Shown here: positions 1-6,745 of the stretch, one piece after another | Numbering within the stretch: the stretch's first letter is position 1 | How the letters are laid out: every line of letters begins with the position of its first letter | Assembly (NCBI GenBank): GCA_046313915.1 | Contig: JBKBXX010000059.1 | Location: 1 to 20,646, forward strand | Length of the DNA stretch: 20,646 nucleotides | Reading direction: 5' to 3' | Source: CAKKQX01 sp046313915 | GTDB lineage: Bacteria > Pseudomonadota > Gammaproteobacteria > Burkholderiales > SG8-41 | Notes under the pieces: model-generated | The model's input: only the letters and a program-made list of their open reading frames with translations | Databases searched by the model: none | What the model was told of the DNA's origin: nothing | Program-made: the position numbers and the translations under genes

Positions 1-820
1 GGCGCAGAAGCTCTCGGAGCAGATCGGGCAGAGCGTGGTGCCCGACAACCGTCCCGGCGCCGGCGGCAATCTCGGCGCGGAAATCGTCGCCAGATCGCCG
101 GCCGATGGTTATACGCTGCTGCTGAGCTCGCCTTCGGTTGCCATCAGCCCGTCGCTGTACGCCAAGCTCAACTACGATCCGGGCAGGGATCTCGCGCCGG
201 TGGCGCGCGTGGCTTCCATCCACAACGTGCTGATCGTGCATCCTTCGGTGCCCGCGAAATCGCTGAAGGAACTCGTGCAGCTCGCGCGCGCGAACCCCGG
301 CAGGCTCAATTTCGGTTCCGGCGGCGCTGGCACCACCAATCATCTGGCGAGCGAGCTGTTGAAAAGCCTGCAGAAGATCGACATGGTGCACGTGCCCTAT
401 AAGGGTTCCAACGCCGCCATGCTGGGCCTGATCGGCGGTCAGGTGGACATGGTGGTGATCGCGGTGCCGCCCGCGGTGCCGCAGATCCAGGCCGGCAAGG
501 TGCGTCCGCTGGCGGTGCTGGCGAGCGAACGGGTGGCAACGCTGCCCCAGGTGCCGACTTCCAGGGAAGCCGGTGTCAACGATTTCGAGGTGTCGGTGTG
601 GTACGGCATTCTCGCGCCCGCCGGCACGCCGCGCGACATCATTGCCAGACTCAATCAGGAAATCACCAGGGCGCTGACTGCGCCCGACATGCGCGAGCGG
701 CTCGCCACCGCGGGCATCGAGCCCTGGCCCAGCACTGCGGAGGAGTTTGCCTCGTTCATCCAGTCCGAAACCGTGCGCTATGCCAAGGTCATCAAGCAGG
801 CCGGCGTGAAAGTGAACTGA
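1..820 (+). CDS. Bug/TctC-family tripartite tricarboxylate transporter receptor (5' partial)
   Basis: Periplasmic solute-binding protein of the Bug (TctC) family, which captures small carboxylates for tripartite tricarboxylate transporters. The frame is open from base 2, so the signal peptide and first strand lie left of the window; the GTG at 35 is internal, because the residues before it (AQKLSEQIGQS) already match the family. Visible family blocks are the VPDNRPGAGGNLGAE segment, PADGYTLLLSS, the MVHVPYKGSNAAMLGLIGGQVD block of lobe 2 and a C-terminal YAKVIKQAGVKVN typical of Bug proteins. It is the first of four tandem receptors; 24 bases separate its stop from the next start, so co-transcription is likely. 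The ligand cannot be read from sequence. Confidence 0.93.
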   Translation, partial: AQKLSEQIGQSVVPDNRPGAGGNLGAEIVARSPADGYTLLLSSPSVAISPSLYAKLNYDPGRDLAPVARVASIHNVLIVHPSVPAKSLKELVQLARANPGRLNFGSGGAGTTNHLASELLKSLQKIDMVHVPYKGSNAAMLGLIGGQVDMVVIAVPPAVPQIQAGKVRPLAVLASERVATLPQVPTSREAGVNDFEVSVWYGILAPAGTPRDIIARLNQEITRALTAPDMRERLATAGIEPWPSTAEEFASFIQSETVRYAKVIKQAGVKVN

Positions 821-833
821 ATGTCCCGATCAC

Positions 834-840
834 AGGAGGT
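834..840 (+). promoter_or_regulatory. Ribosome binding site fixing a TTG start
   Basis: AGGAGGT lies four bases before the TTG at 845. It picks this codon over the upstream ATG at 821, which would place the site inside the reading frame and add eight polar residues before the signal peptide. Confidence 0.75.
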
Positions 841-844
841 CGAA

Positions 845-1810
845 TTGAAGAAATCCGTATTCATACTGCTCGCAACCGTCTGCCTGGCGTCCGCCGCCGC
901 TTTTGCCGCCGACGGCTATCCGTCGCGCCCGGTGCGCATGATCGTGCCTTTTGCGCCGGGCGGCCCCACCGACACCATTGCGCGCACCCTTGCGCAGAAG
1001 CTCACCGAAAGGCTCGGCCAGCAGGTGGTGGTCGACAACCGCGCCGGCGCCGGCGGCAATATCGGCATGGGGCTTGCTGCGGGCGCGAACCCCGACGGCT
1101 ACACGATCCTGGTGGTGAGCTCGAGCTTCGTCGTCAACCCGAGCCTCTACAAGAACATTCCCTACGATCCCTTCAAGAGCTTCGCGCCGATTTCCAATGT
1201 CGCGGCCTCGCCCAACGTGTTCACCGTGCATCCGAGCGTGCCGGCGAAATCCGTCGGCGAAATGATCGAGCTGGCGAAGAAGGATCCCAAGAAATACGGC
1301 TTCGCGACGCCGGGCATCGGCACCACGCCCGATCTTTCCGCGCGCCTGCTCGCGCTCACGGCGAAAATCGACGTTCCGGCGATACCGTACGGCGGCGCCG
1401 GTCCGGCGGTCGCCGCGGTGGTGGGCAACCAGGTGCCGCTCGGCTGCACCGCGCTGCCGCCGACCACGCCGCATATCCAGGCGGGACGTCTGCGCGCCCT
1501 GGCCGTCACCAGCGCCAGGCGTTCGCAGGCGCTGCCCGCGGTGCCGACGATGGCGGAAGCCGGTTTCAAAGGGCAGGAAGCCGACACCCTGCAGGGTGTG
1601 CTGGCACCGGCCGCCACGCCCAAGGCGATCACCGCCAGGCTGCACGCCGAAATCGTGAAAATCATGGCGCTGCCCGACGTGCGTGAGCGGGTGGAGGGGC
1701 TGGGATTCGACATCGTCGCGAGCTCGCCCCAGGAGTTCGCGGCGCAGGTGAAAGCCGAAGTCGCCAAATGGGGCAAGGTGATCAGGGAAGCGGGCGTACA
1801 GGTGAACTGA
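845..1810 (+). CDS. Bug/TctC-family receptor, second of the tandem array
   Basis: Periplasmic Bug-type solute receptor of 321 residues, a normal family length. The TTG start gives a clean Sec signal peptide: KK at residues 2-3, a hydrophobic core, and a likely cut after AFA at residue 21, before ADGYPSRPVR. The mature protein shows the family signature VRMIVPFAPGGPTDTIAR, then RAGAGGNIG and NPDGYTI of lobe 1 and a C-terminal WGKVIREAGVQVN. In the ligand-pocket loop it reads IPYGGAGPA where the other three receptors read (H)xPYKG, so its specificity probably differs. Family membership is certain; the substrate is unknown. It sits in a run of same-strand receptors with short gaps. Confidence 0.95.
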   Translation: MKKSVFILLATVCLASAAAFAADGYPSRPVRMIVPFAPGGPTDTIARTLAQKLTERLGQQVVVDNRAGAGGNIGMGLAAGANPDGYTILVVSSSFVVNPSLYKNIPYDPFKSFAPISNVAASPNVFTVHPSVPAKSVGEMIELAKKDPKKYGFATPGIGTTPDLSARLLALTAKIDVPAIPYGGAGPAVAAVVGNQVPLGCTALPPTTPHIQAGRLRALAVTSARRSQALPAVPTMAEAGFKGQEADTLQGVLAPAATPKAITARLHAEIVKIMALPDVRERVEGLGFDIVASSPQEFAAQVKAEVAKWGKVIREAGVQVN

Positions 1811-1889
1811 AGGCGCTTTTTCGGCCGCTGCGCGGGCCGTTTCGTTCCGCTTGCGTCCGCAGCAGTGCGGCAAAAAAGGAGGGGCTCCC

Positions 1890-2867
1890 ATGTCCGGGCT
1901 GTTGAGGTGGCTGGTGGGGTGGGCGGCGGCCGCGGCCGCCAGCGTGGTCATGGCGCAAGGCTGGCCGGCCGCCAAACCGGTGCGGGTGATCGTGCCGTGG
2001 GGACCGGGCGGCGGCACCGACATCGTGGCGCGCGCGCTGACGGCGCGATTGTCGGAAAACCTCAACCAGCAGTTCATCGTCGACAACCGCGGCGGCGCGA
2101 ACGGAATCATAGGGACGGATCTGGGTGCGAAGGCGCCCGGCGATGGTTACACCTTCATTGTGCACACGCTGAGTTCGCATGTCCTCAACACCAGCTATTA
2201 CCCCAAGCTGCCGTATCACCCCGAGCGCGATCTCGCGCCGGTCACCGTGGTCGGGTGGGTGCCGCTGCTCATGTACGTTCATCCCTCGTTTCCGGTGAAA
2301 ACCGCGCAGGATGTGGTGAATCTGGCGCGGTCGCGGCCCGGCCAGGTGCAGTACGGATCGTTTGCCACCGGCAGCCCGTCGCATTTCGCGGCCGAGATCA
2401 TGAACTACATGACCAAAGTCAAAATGGTGCATATCCCGTACAAAGGCGGCGGCGCGGCGATGGCAGCGCTGCTGGGCGGCGAAGTGCCGCTGCACTTCGG
2501 GGGCGTTTCGGTCGGCCTGCCTCACGTCAAGGCGGGCAAGATCCGGGCACTCGCGGTGACGGGCGCGAGCCGCATCGCCTCGCTGCCGGAGCTGCCGACC
2601 GTCGCCGAAGCGCTCAAGCTCGACGGCTACGACGTGAGTGTGACTTTCGGCGTGCTGGTGCCGGCGTCCACGCCGAAAGACACGGTGGAACGCATCTACG
2701 CCGAGATCGGCAGGGTCGTGAAATCGTCCGAATACAAGACGCGTCTCGCGGCGCTCGGAACCGAAGAGTCGCCGCCGATCACGCCGGAAGAGCTCGCCGC
2801 GTGGCTGCGCAAAGAGACCGCGCGCTGGGCGGACATCGTGCAGAAAACCGGTGTGCGGGCGGAATGA
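1890..2867 (+). CDS. Bug/TctC-family receptor, third of the tandem array
   Basis: Periplasmic Bug-type receptor of 325 residues. The ATG at 1890 was chosen because AAGGAGG stands at 1876-1882 and because it begins a good signal peptide (one Arg at residue 6, a long Ala-rich core, probable cut after VMA at residue 22). The longer frame from 1851 would put charged residues before it. Family blocks are VRVIVPWGPGGGTDIVAR, NRGGANGIIGTD, GDGYTFIVHT and MVHIPYKGGGAAMAALLGGEVPLHFG. The 79-base gap after the previous receptor contains weak hairpins (CGGCC/GGCCG around 1822-1839 and CCGCA/TGCGG around 1857-1870), which might reduce read-through but are not convincing terminators. Ligand unknown. Confidence 0.95.
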   Translation: MSGLLRWLVGWAAAAAASVVMAQGWPAAKPVRVIVPWGPGGGTDIVARALTARLSENLNQQFIVDNRGGANGIIGTDLGAKAPGDGYTFIVHTLSSHVLNTSYYPKLPYHPERDLAPVTVVGWVPLLMYVHPSFPVKTAQDVVNLARSRPGQVQYGSFATGSPSHFAAEIMNYMTKVKMVHIPYKGGGAAMAALLGGEVPLHFGGVSVGLPHVKAGKIRALAVTGASRIASLPELPTVAEALKLDGYDVSVTFGVLVPASTPKDTVERIYAEIGRVVKSSEYKTRLAALGTEESPPITPEELAAWLRKETARWADIVQKTGVRAE

Positions 2868-2906
2868 GATGATTGCCGTCAGACACCGCTCCCGGAAAGG
2901 ACGGGC

Positions 2907-3890
2907 GTGAAAATCAGAATCGGCGGCGCATTCGCGGTGGCGCTCGCGTGGGGCGTGGCGGGCTTCGCGGCGGCGGCTGCGGTTTTCGCGCAGGCGTATC
3001 CCGTGCGCCCGACACGGCTCGTGGTCGGCTACCCGGCCGGCGGGCTCACCGACGGGGTTGCGCGCACCCTCGCGCCGCGGCTCGCCGAAACGCTGGGCCA
3101 GCAGGTGATCGTCGACAATCGCGGCGGCGGGGGCAGCACGATAGGCACCGACATCGTCGCGAAATCGCCGCCCGACGGCTACACGCTGCTGGTCGCCGAC
3201 CAGGCGCTGATCACCAACCCGAGCCTGTACGCGAAGCTGCCGTATGAGACGCTCAAGAGCCTGCAGCCGGTGGCGCTGGTGGGCGCGGCCTCGCTGATGA
3301 TCGTTGTCCATCCGTCGTTGCCGGTGCGCTCGGTGAAGGAACTCGTCGCGCTTGCCAAATCGCGGCCGGGAGAGGTCAACTACGCGTCGGGCGGCAACGG
3401 CACCGCGACGCACCTTGCGGGTGAGTTGTTCAAGCAGGTCGCAGGGGTCAACATGGTGCACATCCCGTACAAGGGCGCGGGGATCGCGATCGTCGACCTG
3501 CTCGGCGGGCATGTGTCCATCATGTTCTCGAGCATAGGCGCGGCGGGCCCGCACGTGAACGTGGGCAAGATCCGCGCGCTGGCGGTCACCGGCCCGACGC
3601 GCGCGCCGGCGCAGCCGGCAGTGCCCACTCTGGCCGAAGCAGGCTACGCTGCGGCGTCCGTGGTCGGCTACTGGGGCGTGCTCGCCCCGGCGGGCGTGGC
3701 GCGCGATATCGTCGACAAGTTGAGCGGCGCGATCGCCGCGGCGGTGAGGCAGCCCGAGGTGCACCAGCGCCTGGTGGACCAGGGCGTCGATCCGAGCGGC
3801 GCTGGTCCTGCCGACTATGGCCGCGTCATTCGCGCCGAGACCGAAAAATGGGCCAAAGTGATCCGGCAGGCCGGGATCAAGGTCGATTGA
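2907..3890 (+). CDS. Bug/TctC-family receptor, fourth of the tandem array
   Basis: Periplasmic Bug-type receptor of 327 residues. The GTG start at 2907 follows GGAAAGGA at 2894-2901 and opens a signal peptide with K and R at residues 2 and 4, an Ala/Val core and a likely cut after VFA at residue 28. The first-strand motif is LVVGYPAGGLTDGVAR, the GYPAGG variant seen in part of the family, instead of the VPFxPGG form of the neighbours. Later blocks are NRGGGGSTIGTD, PPDGYTLL, MVHIPYKGAGIAIVDLLGGH and WAKVIRQAGIKVD. Like its neighbours it lacks any adjacent TctA or TctB membrane gene. The 3' gap before the dehydratase is 101 bases and contains an A/T island. Confidence 0.95.
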   Translation: MKIRIGGAFAVALAWGVAGFAAAAAVFAQAYPVRPTRLVVGYPAGGLTDGVARTLAPRLAETLGQQVIVDNRGGGGSTIGTDIVAKSPPDGYTLLVADQALITNPSLYAKLPYETLKSLQPVALVGAASLMIVVHPSLPVRSVKELVALAKSRPGEVNYASGGNGTATHLAGELFKQVAGVNMVHIPYKGAGIAIVDLLGGHVSIMFSSIGAAGPHVNVGKIRALAVTGPTRAPAQPAVPTLAEAGYAAASVVGYWGVLAPAGVARDIVDKLSGAIAAAVRQPEVHQRLVDQGVDPSGAGPADYGRVIRAETEKWAKVIRQAGIKVD

Positions 3891-3957
3891 CAGCCGCCGC
3901 CAGCAAGAAAGCCCGTGGCGACCGCCTGGCCGCTGCTTTTCTGCGGCTCGCAGGTGT

Positions 3958-3991
3958 TTGAAAGGCACGCGGCATCCTCGAAATATTATTT
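3958..3991 (+). promoter_or_regulatory. Possible promoter abutting the tartrate dehydratase start
   Basis: TTGAAA at 3958-3963 is a good -35 match. TATTAT at 3984-3989 resembles a -10, though the 20-base spacer is long; AATATT at 3982-3987 gives an 18-base spacer with a poorer match. Either -10 would start RNA at or next to the ATG at 3992, which has no Shine-Dalgarno sequence, so a leaderless message is possible. The -10 candidates lie in an A/T-only stretch. Confidence 0.35.
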
Positions 3992-5158
3992 ATGAAAATC
4001 ATAGACATACGAGAAACAGCGGTGCCGCTCAAGTCAGCCCTGCGCAATGCGGTGTTCGATTTCAGCGAGATGACGACCTCGGTGGTCGCGGTGATCACCG
4101 ACGTCATCCGCGACGGCAGGCCGGTCGCGGGTTTCGCCTTCAATTCCACCGGCCGCTACGCCTGCGGCGCACAGATGCGCGAGCGCTTCATCCCGCGCCT
4201 GCTGAAAGCGCCGCCCGAATCGCTGGTGAACGAAGCGGGCGACAACCTCGACCCGCAAAAAATCCTCGCGTGCATGATGCAGCGCGAGAAGCCGGGCGGG
4301 CACACCGAGCGTTCGGTGGCGATCGGCACCATCGAAGTCGCCTGCTGGGACGCGGTCGCCAAGATCGCCGGCAAGCCGCTGCACCGCGTGCTGGCCGAGA
4401 AATACAACGGCGGCAAGGTGATCGACAAGGTGCCGTGCTACGTCGGCGGCGGCTGGTATCGGCCGGGCGAGGGCGTTGCCGAACTGCAGGACGAAATCCG
4501 CAGGCGGCTCGACGAAGGCTACACCACCATGAAAATCAAGGTGGGCGGCGCGACGATGGCCGAAGACCTCAAACGCGTCGAAGCGGCGCTGAAAGTTGTC
4601 GCTGCGAGCGCCAATCTCGCGGTCGACGCCAACGCCGGATTCGACCGCGCGCGCGCGCTCGCCTACGCCCGGGCGCTCGCGCCCTACGGCTTGCGCTGGT
4701 TCGAGGAACCGACCGATCCGCTCGACTACGCGCTGCTCGCGCAAGTGACGGCCATCTACGAGGCGCCGATCGGCACCGGCGAGAATCTGTTCTCGACGCA
4801 GGATGTGCAGAATCTCATTCGTTTCGGCGGCCTGCGCGCCGATCGTGACATCATCCAGACCGACGTGCCGCAGTCCTATGGCATAGCTCAGTTCTCGCGC
4901 ACCCTCGACATGCTCGAAAAAAACGGCTGGGCACGGGGGGCCGTTTTCCCGCACGGCGGCAACCAGATGACGCTTGCCATCGTCGGCGGCTTCGGGCTCG
5001 GCGGCTGTGAAGCCTATCCCGGCGTCTTCGGCGTGTTCGCCGGCTTCGCCGACGACGCGAAAGTGGAGGACGGCCATCTCAAGCTGCCGGAGCGAGCGGG
5101 TATCGGATTCGAAGCGCAGAACGAGCTCTACACGGTGATGCGGCAGTTGGTGCCGTAA
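3992..5158 (+). CDS. tarD: D(-)-tartrate dehydratase (enolase superfamily)
   Basis: Cytoplasmic Mg-dependent dehydratase expected to convert D(-)-tartrate to oxaloacetate. The 388-residue protein follows my recollection of the characterised Bradyrhizobium D-tartrate dehydratase along its whole length, including the N-terminal MTTSxVAVxTDV and EAGDNLDPxK segments and the PGGHxERSVAxGTI loop. All catalytic positions are present with a constant offset of one: K183 in the KIK motif, metal ligands D212 (VDAN), E238 (FEEP) and E264 (GENLF), and H321 (FPHGGNQ). The ATG at 3992 aligns with the family start, but there is no Shine-Dalgarno sequence. Its place behind four carboxylate receptors suggests, without proving, that one of them delivers tartrate or a related hydroxy-acid. 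Another acid-sugar dehydratase activity is the main alternative. Confidence 0.85.
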   Translation: MKIIDIRETAVPLKSALRNAVFDFSEMTTSVVAVITDVIRDGRPVAGFAFNSTGRYACGAQMRERFIPRLLKAPPESLVNEAGDNLDPQKILACMMQREKPGGHTERSVAIGTIEVACWDAVAKIAGKPLHRVLAEKYNGGKVIDKVPCYVGGGWYRPGEGVAELQDEIRRRLDEGYTTMKIKVGGATMAEDLKRVEAALKVVAASANLAVDANAGFDRARALAYARALAPYGLRWFEEPTDPLDYALLAQVTAIYEAPIGTGENLFSTQDVQNLIRFGGLRADRDIIQTDVPQSYGIAQFSRTLDMLEKNGWARGAVFPHGGNQMTLAIVGGFGLGGCEAYPGVFGVFAGFADDAKVEDGHLKLPERAGIGFEAQNELYTVMRQLVP

Positions 5159-5209
5159 AAACGGCCGCTTTGAACGCCGGGCGGTCAGCCTGGAAGCTGG
5201 AACGGCGTT
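5152..5209 (+). other. Two hairpins in the tarD-ferritin gap
   Basis: GCCGT (5152-5156) pairs with ACGGC (5161-5165) across an AAAA loop that covers most of the tarD stop codon. Next, AACGCCG (5173-5179) pairs perfectly with CGGCGTT (5203-5209), enclosing a smaller CAGC/GCTG stem (5186-5189 with 5196-5199). With the terminator-like hairpin that follows, nearly the whole gap can fold. Confidence 0.5.
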
Positions 5210-5214
5210 GCGTA

Positions 5215-5247
5215 ACGGCTTTGCCCGAGCGGGCGGGGCCGTCTTTT
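5215..5247 (+). terminator. Terminator-like hairpin directly before the ferritin ribosome site
   Basis: Bases 5215-5227 can pair with 5230-5242 (ACGGC...GCCGT outer arm, GCCCG/CGGGC inner arm, three T-G wobbles between), followed by CTTTT at 5243-5247. It would end the tarD transcript, but the ferritin ribosome site begins at the very next base. It therefore also sits in any longer ferritin leader and could act as an attenuator. ACGGCC at 5161-5166 could pair instead with GGCCGT at 5237-5242 and open the hairpin. Confidence 0.6.
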
Positions 5248-5263
5248 GGGGAGGAAAGGCAAG

Positions 5264-5551
5264 ATGGCGAACGAAGGTTACCATGAGCCGGTCGCGGAAC
5301 TGGCCGACACGACGCGCGATATGCATCGGGCAATCGTCTCCCTGATGGAAGAGCTGGAAGCGGTGGACTGGTACAACCAGCGGGTTGACGCCTGCAAGGA
5401 CCCCGAACTGAAGGCGATCCTCGCCCATAACCGCGACGAGGAAAAGGAACACGCGGCGATGGTGCTCGAATGGATAAGGCGCAAAGACCCGGCTTTTGAC
5501 AAGGAACTCAGGGATTATCTGTTTACCGACCGGCAGATCGCGCATGAATGA
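5264..5551 (+). CDS. EncFtn-type ferritin-like protein, no encapsulin partner seen
   Basis: A 95-residue protein closely resembling the encapsulated ferritin of Rhodospirillum rubrum, a two-helix half-ferritin that forms ring-shaped decamers and oxidises Fe(II) at the subunit interface. The diagnostic block HRAIVSLMEELEAVDWYNQR is intact, and E29, E30, E32, W36, Y37, E60 and H63 (in EEKEHAA) match the known metal-site and entry-site residues with a constant offset of two. ATG 5264 is preceded by GAGGAAAGG at 5251-5259. The chain stops at FTDRQIAHE, so the C-terminal tail that carries the encapsulin-loading peptide in true cargo proteins is absent. The next gene is an oxidoreductase, not a shell protein. 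Ferroxidase activity is inferred from family; how iron is stored without a shell is unknown. Confidence 0.88.
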   Translation: MANEGYHEPVAELADTTRDMHRAIVSLMEELEAVDWYNQRVDACKDPELKAILAHNRDEEKEHAAMVLEWIRRKDPAFDKELRDYLFTDRQIAHE

Positions 5552-5581
5552 CCGCGGCTGTCGCGTGGCCTGCGCTGCCGA

Positions 5582-5610
5582 TTGCCTGCGCGGGTCCGCG
5601 GCGCTATAGT
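5582..5610 (+). promoter_or_regulatory. Sigma-70-like promoter of the quinone oxidoreductase gene
   Basis: TTGCCT (5582-5587) and TATAGT (5605-5610) are separated by exactly 17 bases, about 70 bases before the ATG. This supports an independent transcript for the next gene rather than one shared with the ferritin. Confidence 0.6.
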
Positions 5611-5679
5611 CACGGATCCGGATTTTCGGCCGCCCGCGATGCGGACGGCGCTCGAGTCGATCAACAAGGAGAATACGCA

Positions 5680-6651
5680 ATGCCATATGCCATTCGCATC
5701 CATGAAACCGGCGGCCCCGAAAAAATGCGCTGGGAGGAAGTCGAGGTCGGTGAGCCCGGGCCCGGCGAAGTGCAGGTCCGCAATACCGCCGTCGGTCTGA
5801 ATTTCATCGACGTCTATCACCGCAACGGCCTGTACCCGATGCAGTTGCCGATCACCCTCGGCATGGAAGGCGCGGGGGTGGTCGAGAAGCTCGGCCCCAA
5901 GGTCAAGGGTTTCAAGGTCGGCGACCGCGTTGCCTACGCCAATCCCATCGGCGCTTACGCCGAAGTGCTGAACCGGCCGGTGGCGCGGCTGGTGAAAATC
6001 CCCGCCGGCATCGACGACAGGACCGCCGCTTCGATCATGCTCAAAGGCATGACCGCGTGGTATTTGTGCCGCCGCACCTACAAGGTGAAAAAGGGCGACA
6101 CCATCCTGGTCCACGCCGCGGCCGGCGGTGTCGGCCAGATCCTGTGCCAGTGGGCGAAACATCTGGGCGCGACCGTGATCGGCACCGTGGGCAGCGAGGA
6201 AAAGGCGGCGATCGCCAAAAAAGCCGGCTGCAGGCACGTGATCGTCACCTCGCAGGAGAAATTCGTCGACCGCGTGAAGCAGATCACGAAAGGCAAGGGC
6301 GTGCCGGTGGTCTACGACGGCGTGGGCAAAGACACTTTCATGGATTCGCTCGACTGCATTTCGCCCAAGGGGCTGATGGTGAGCTTCGGCAACGCCTCGG
6401 GCCCGGTGCCGCCGCTCAACCTCGGCATCCTCGCGCAAAAAGGCTCGCTATTCGTCACGCGGCCGACGCTTTTCACCTACACCGCGGAGCGCGAGGAACT
6501 CGAGAAAGCCGCGAAGGAGCTGTTCGCGGTGGTCAAGAGCAAGGCGGTGAAAATCTCGATCAACCAGACCTACGCGCTGAAAGACGCAGCGCGGGCGCAC
6601 GCCGACCTCGAAGCGCGCAAGACCACCGGCTCGACGGTGCTGTTGCCCTGA
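5680..6651 (+). CDS. qor: NADPH:quinone oxidoreductase (zeta-crystallin type)
   Basis: Soluble zinc-free medium-chain dehydrogenase/reductase that reduces quinones with NADPH. The 323-residue length fits E. coli Qor. Visible features are the GroES-like N-terminal half with GLNFIDVYHRNGLY, the nucleotide-binding HAAAGGVGQILCQWAK (AAxGGVG loop of the NADPH site), YDGVGKDTF and the C-terminal TGSTVLLP typical of the family. The usual zinc-ligand Cys/His sets of alcohol dehydrogenases are missing, as expected for Qor. ATG 5680 is chosen because AAGGAG stands at 5666-5671; the longer open frame from 5548 has no family similarity and starts next to the ferritin stop. It has its own promoter and a strong terminator, so it looks monocistronic. 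Confidence 0.93.
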   Translation: MPYAIRIHETGGPEKMRWEEVEVGEPGPGEVQVRNTAVGLNFIDVYHRNGLYPMQLPITLGMEGAGVVEKLGPKVKGFKVGDRVAYANPIGAYAEVLNRPVARLVKIPAGIDDRTAASIMLKGMTAWYLCRRTYKVKKGDTILVHAAAGGVGQILCQWAKHLGATVIGTVGSEEKAAIAKKAGCRHVIVTSQEKFVDRVKQITKGKGVPVVYDGVGKDTFMDSLDCISPKGLMVSFGNASGPVPPLNLGILAQKGSLFVTRPTLFTYTAEREELEKAAKELFAVVKSKAVKISINQTYALKDAARAHADLEARKTTGSTVLLP

Positions 6652-6670
6652 GTCGGGTCCGGGAAGCCTG

Positions 6671-6708
6671 AAAGCGGCAAAACCCGTCAGCGGGTTTTGC
6701 CGCTTTTT
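6671..6708 (+). terminator. Strong Rho-independent terminator after qor
   Basis: A perfect 16-bp stem (6671-6686 with 6691-6706) with a TCAG loop runs into TTTTT (6704-6708) and a further pyrimidine run. The opposite strand ends its stem with only AAA/TTT, so it may also stop RNA coming from the minus-strand gene ending at 6746, less efficiently. Confidence 0.92.
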
Positions 6709-6745
6709 CTTTTACGCAGACGGGACCGGTGAACGACGGGCGGCG

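Noticed and set aside
1811..1889. A Rho-independent terminator between Bug receptors 2 and 3
   Set aside because: The CGGCC/GGCCG stem has only five pairs and is followed by a broken T run. It is too weak to call.
1782..3968. A 728-codon minus-strand frame across the Bug receptors
   Set aside because: It is exactly antisense to two well-defined receptors and has His/Arg-rich composition expected of a reverse-complement frame.
5552..5679. A frameshifted continuation of the ferritin carrying an encapsulin-loading peptide
   Set aside because: Both alternative frames after the stop were read and show nothing like the loading peptide. The stretch holds the qor promoter and ribosome site instead.
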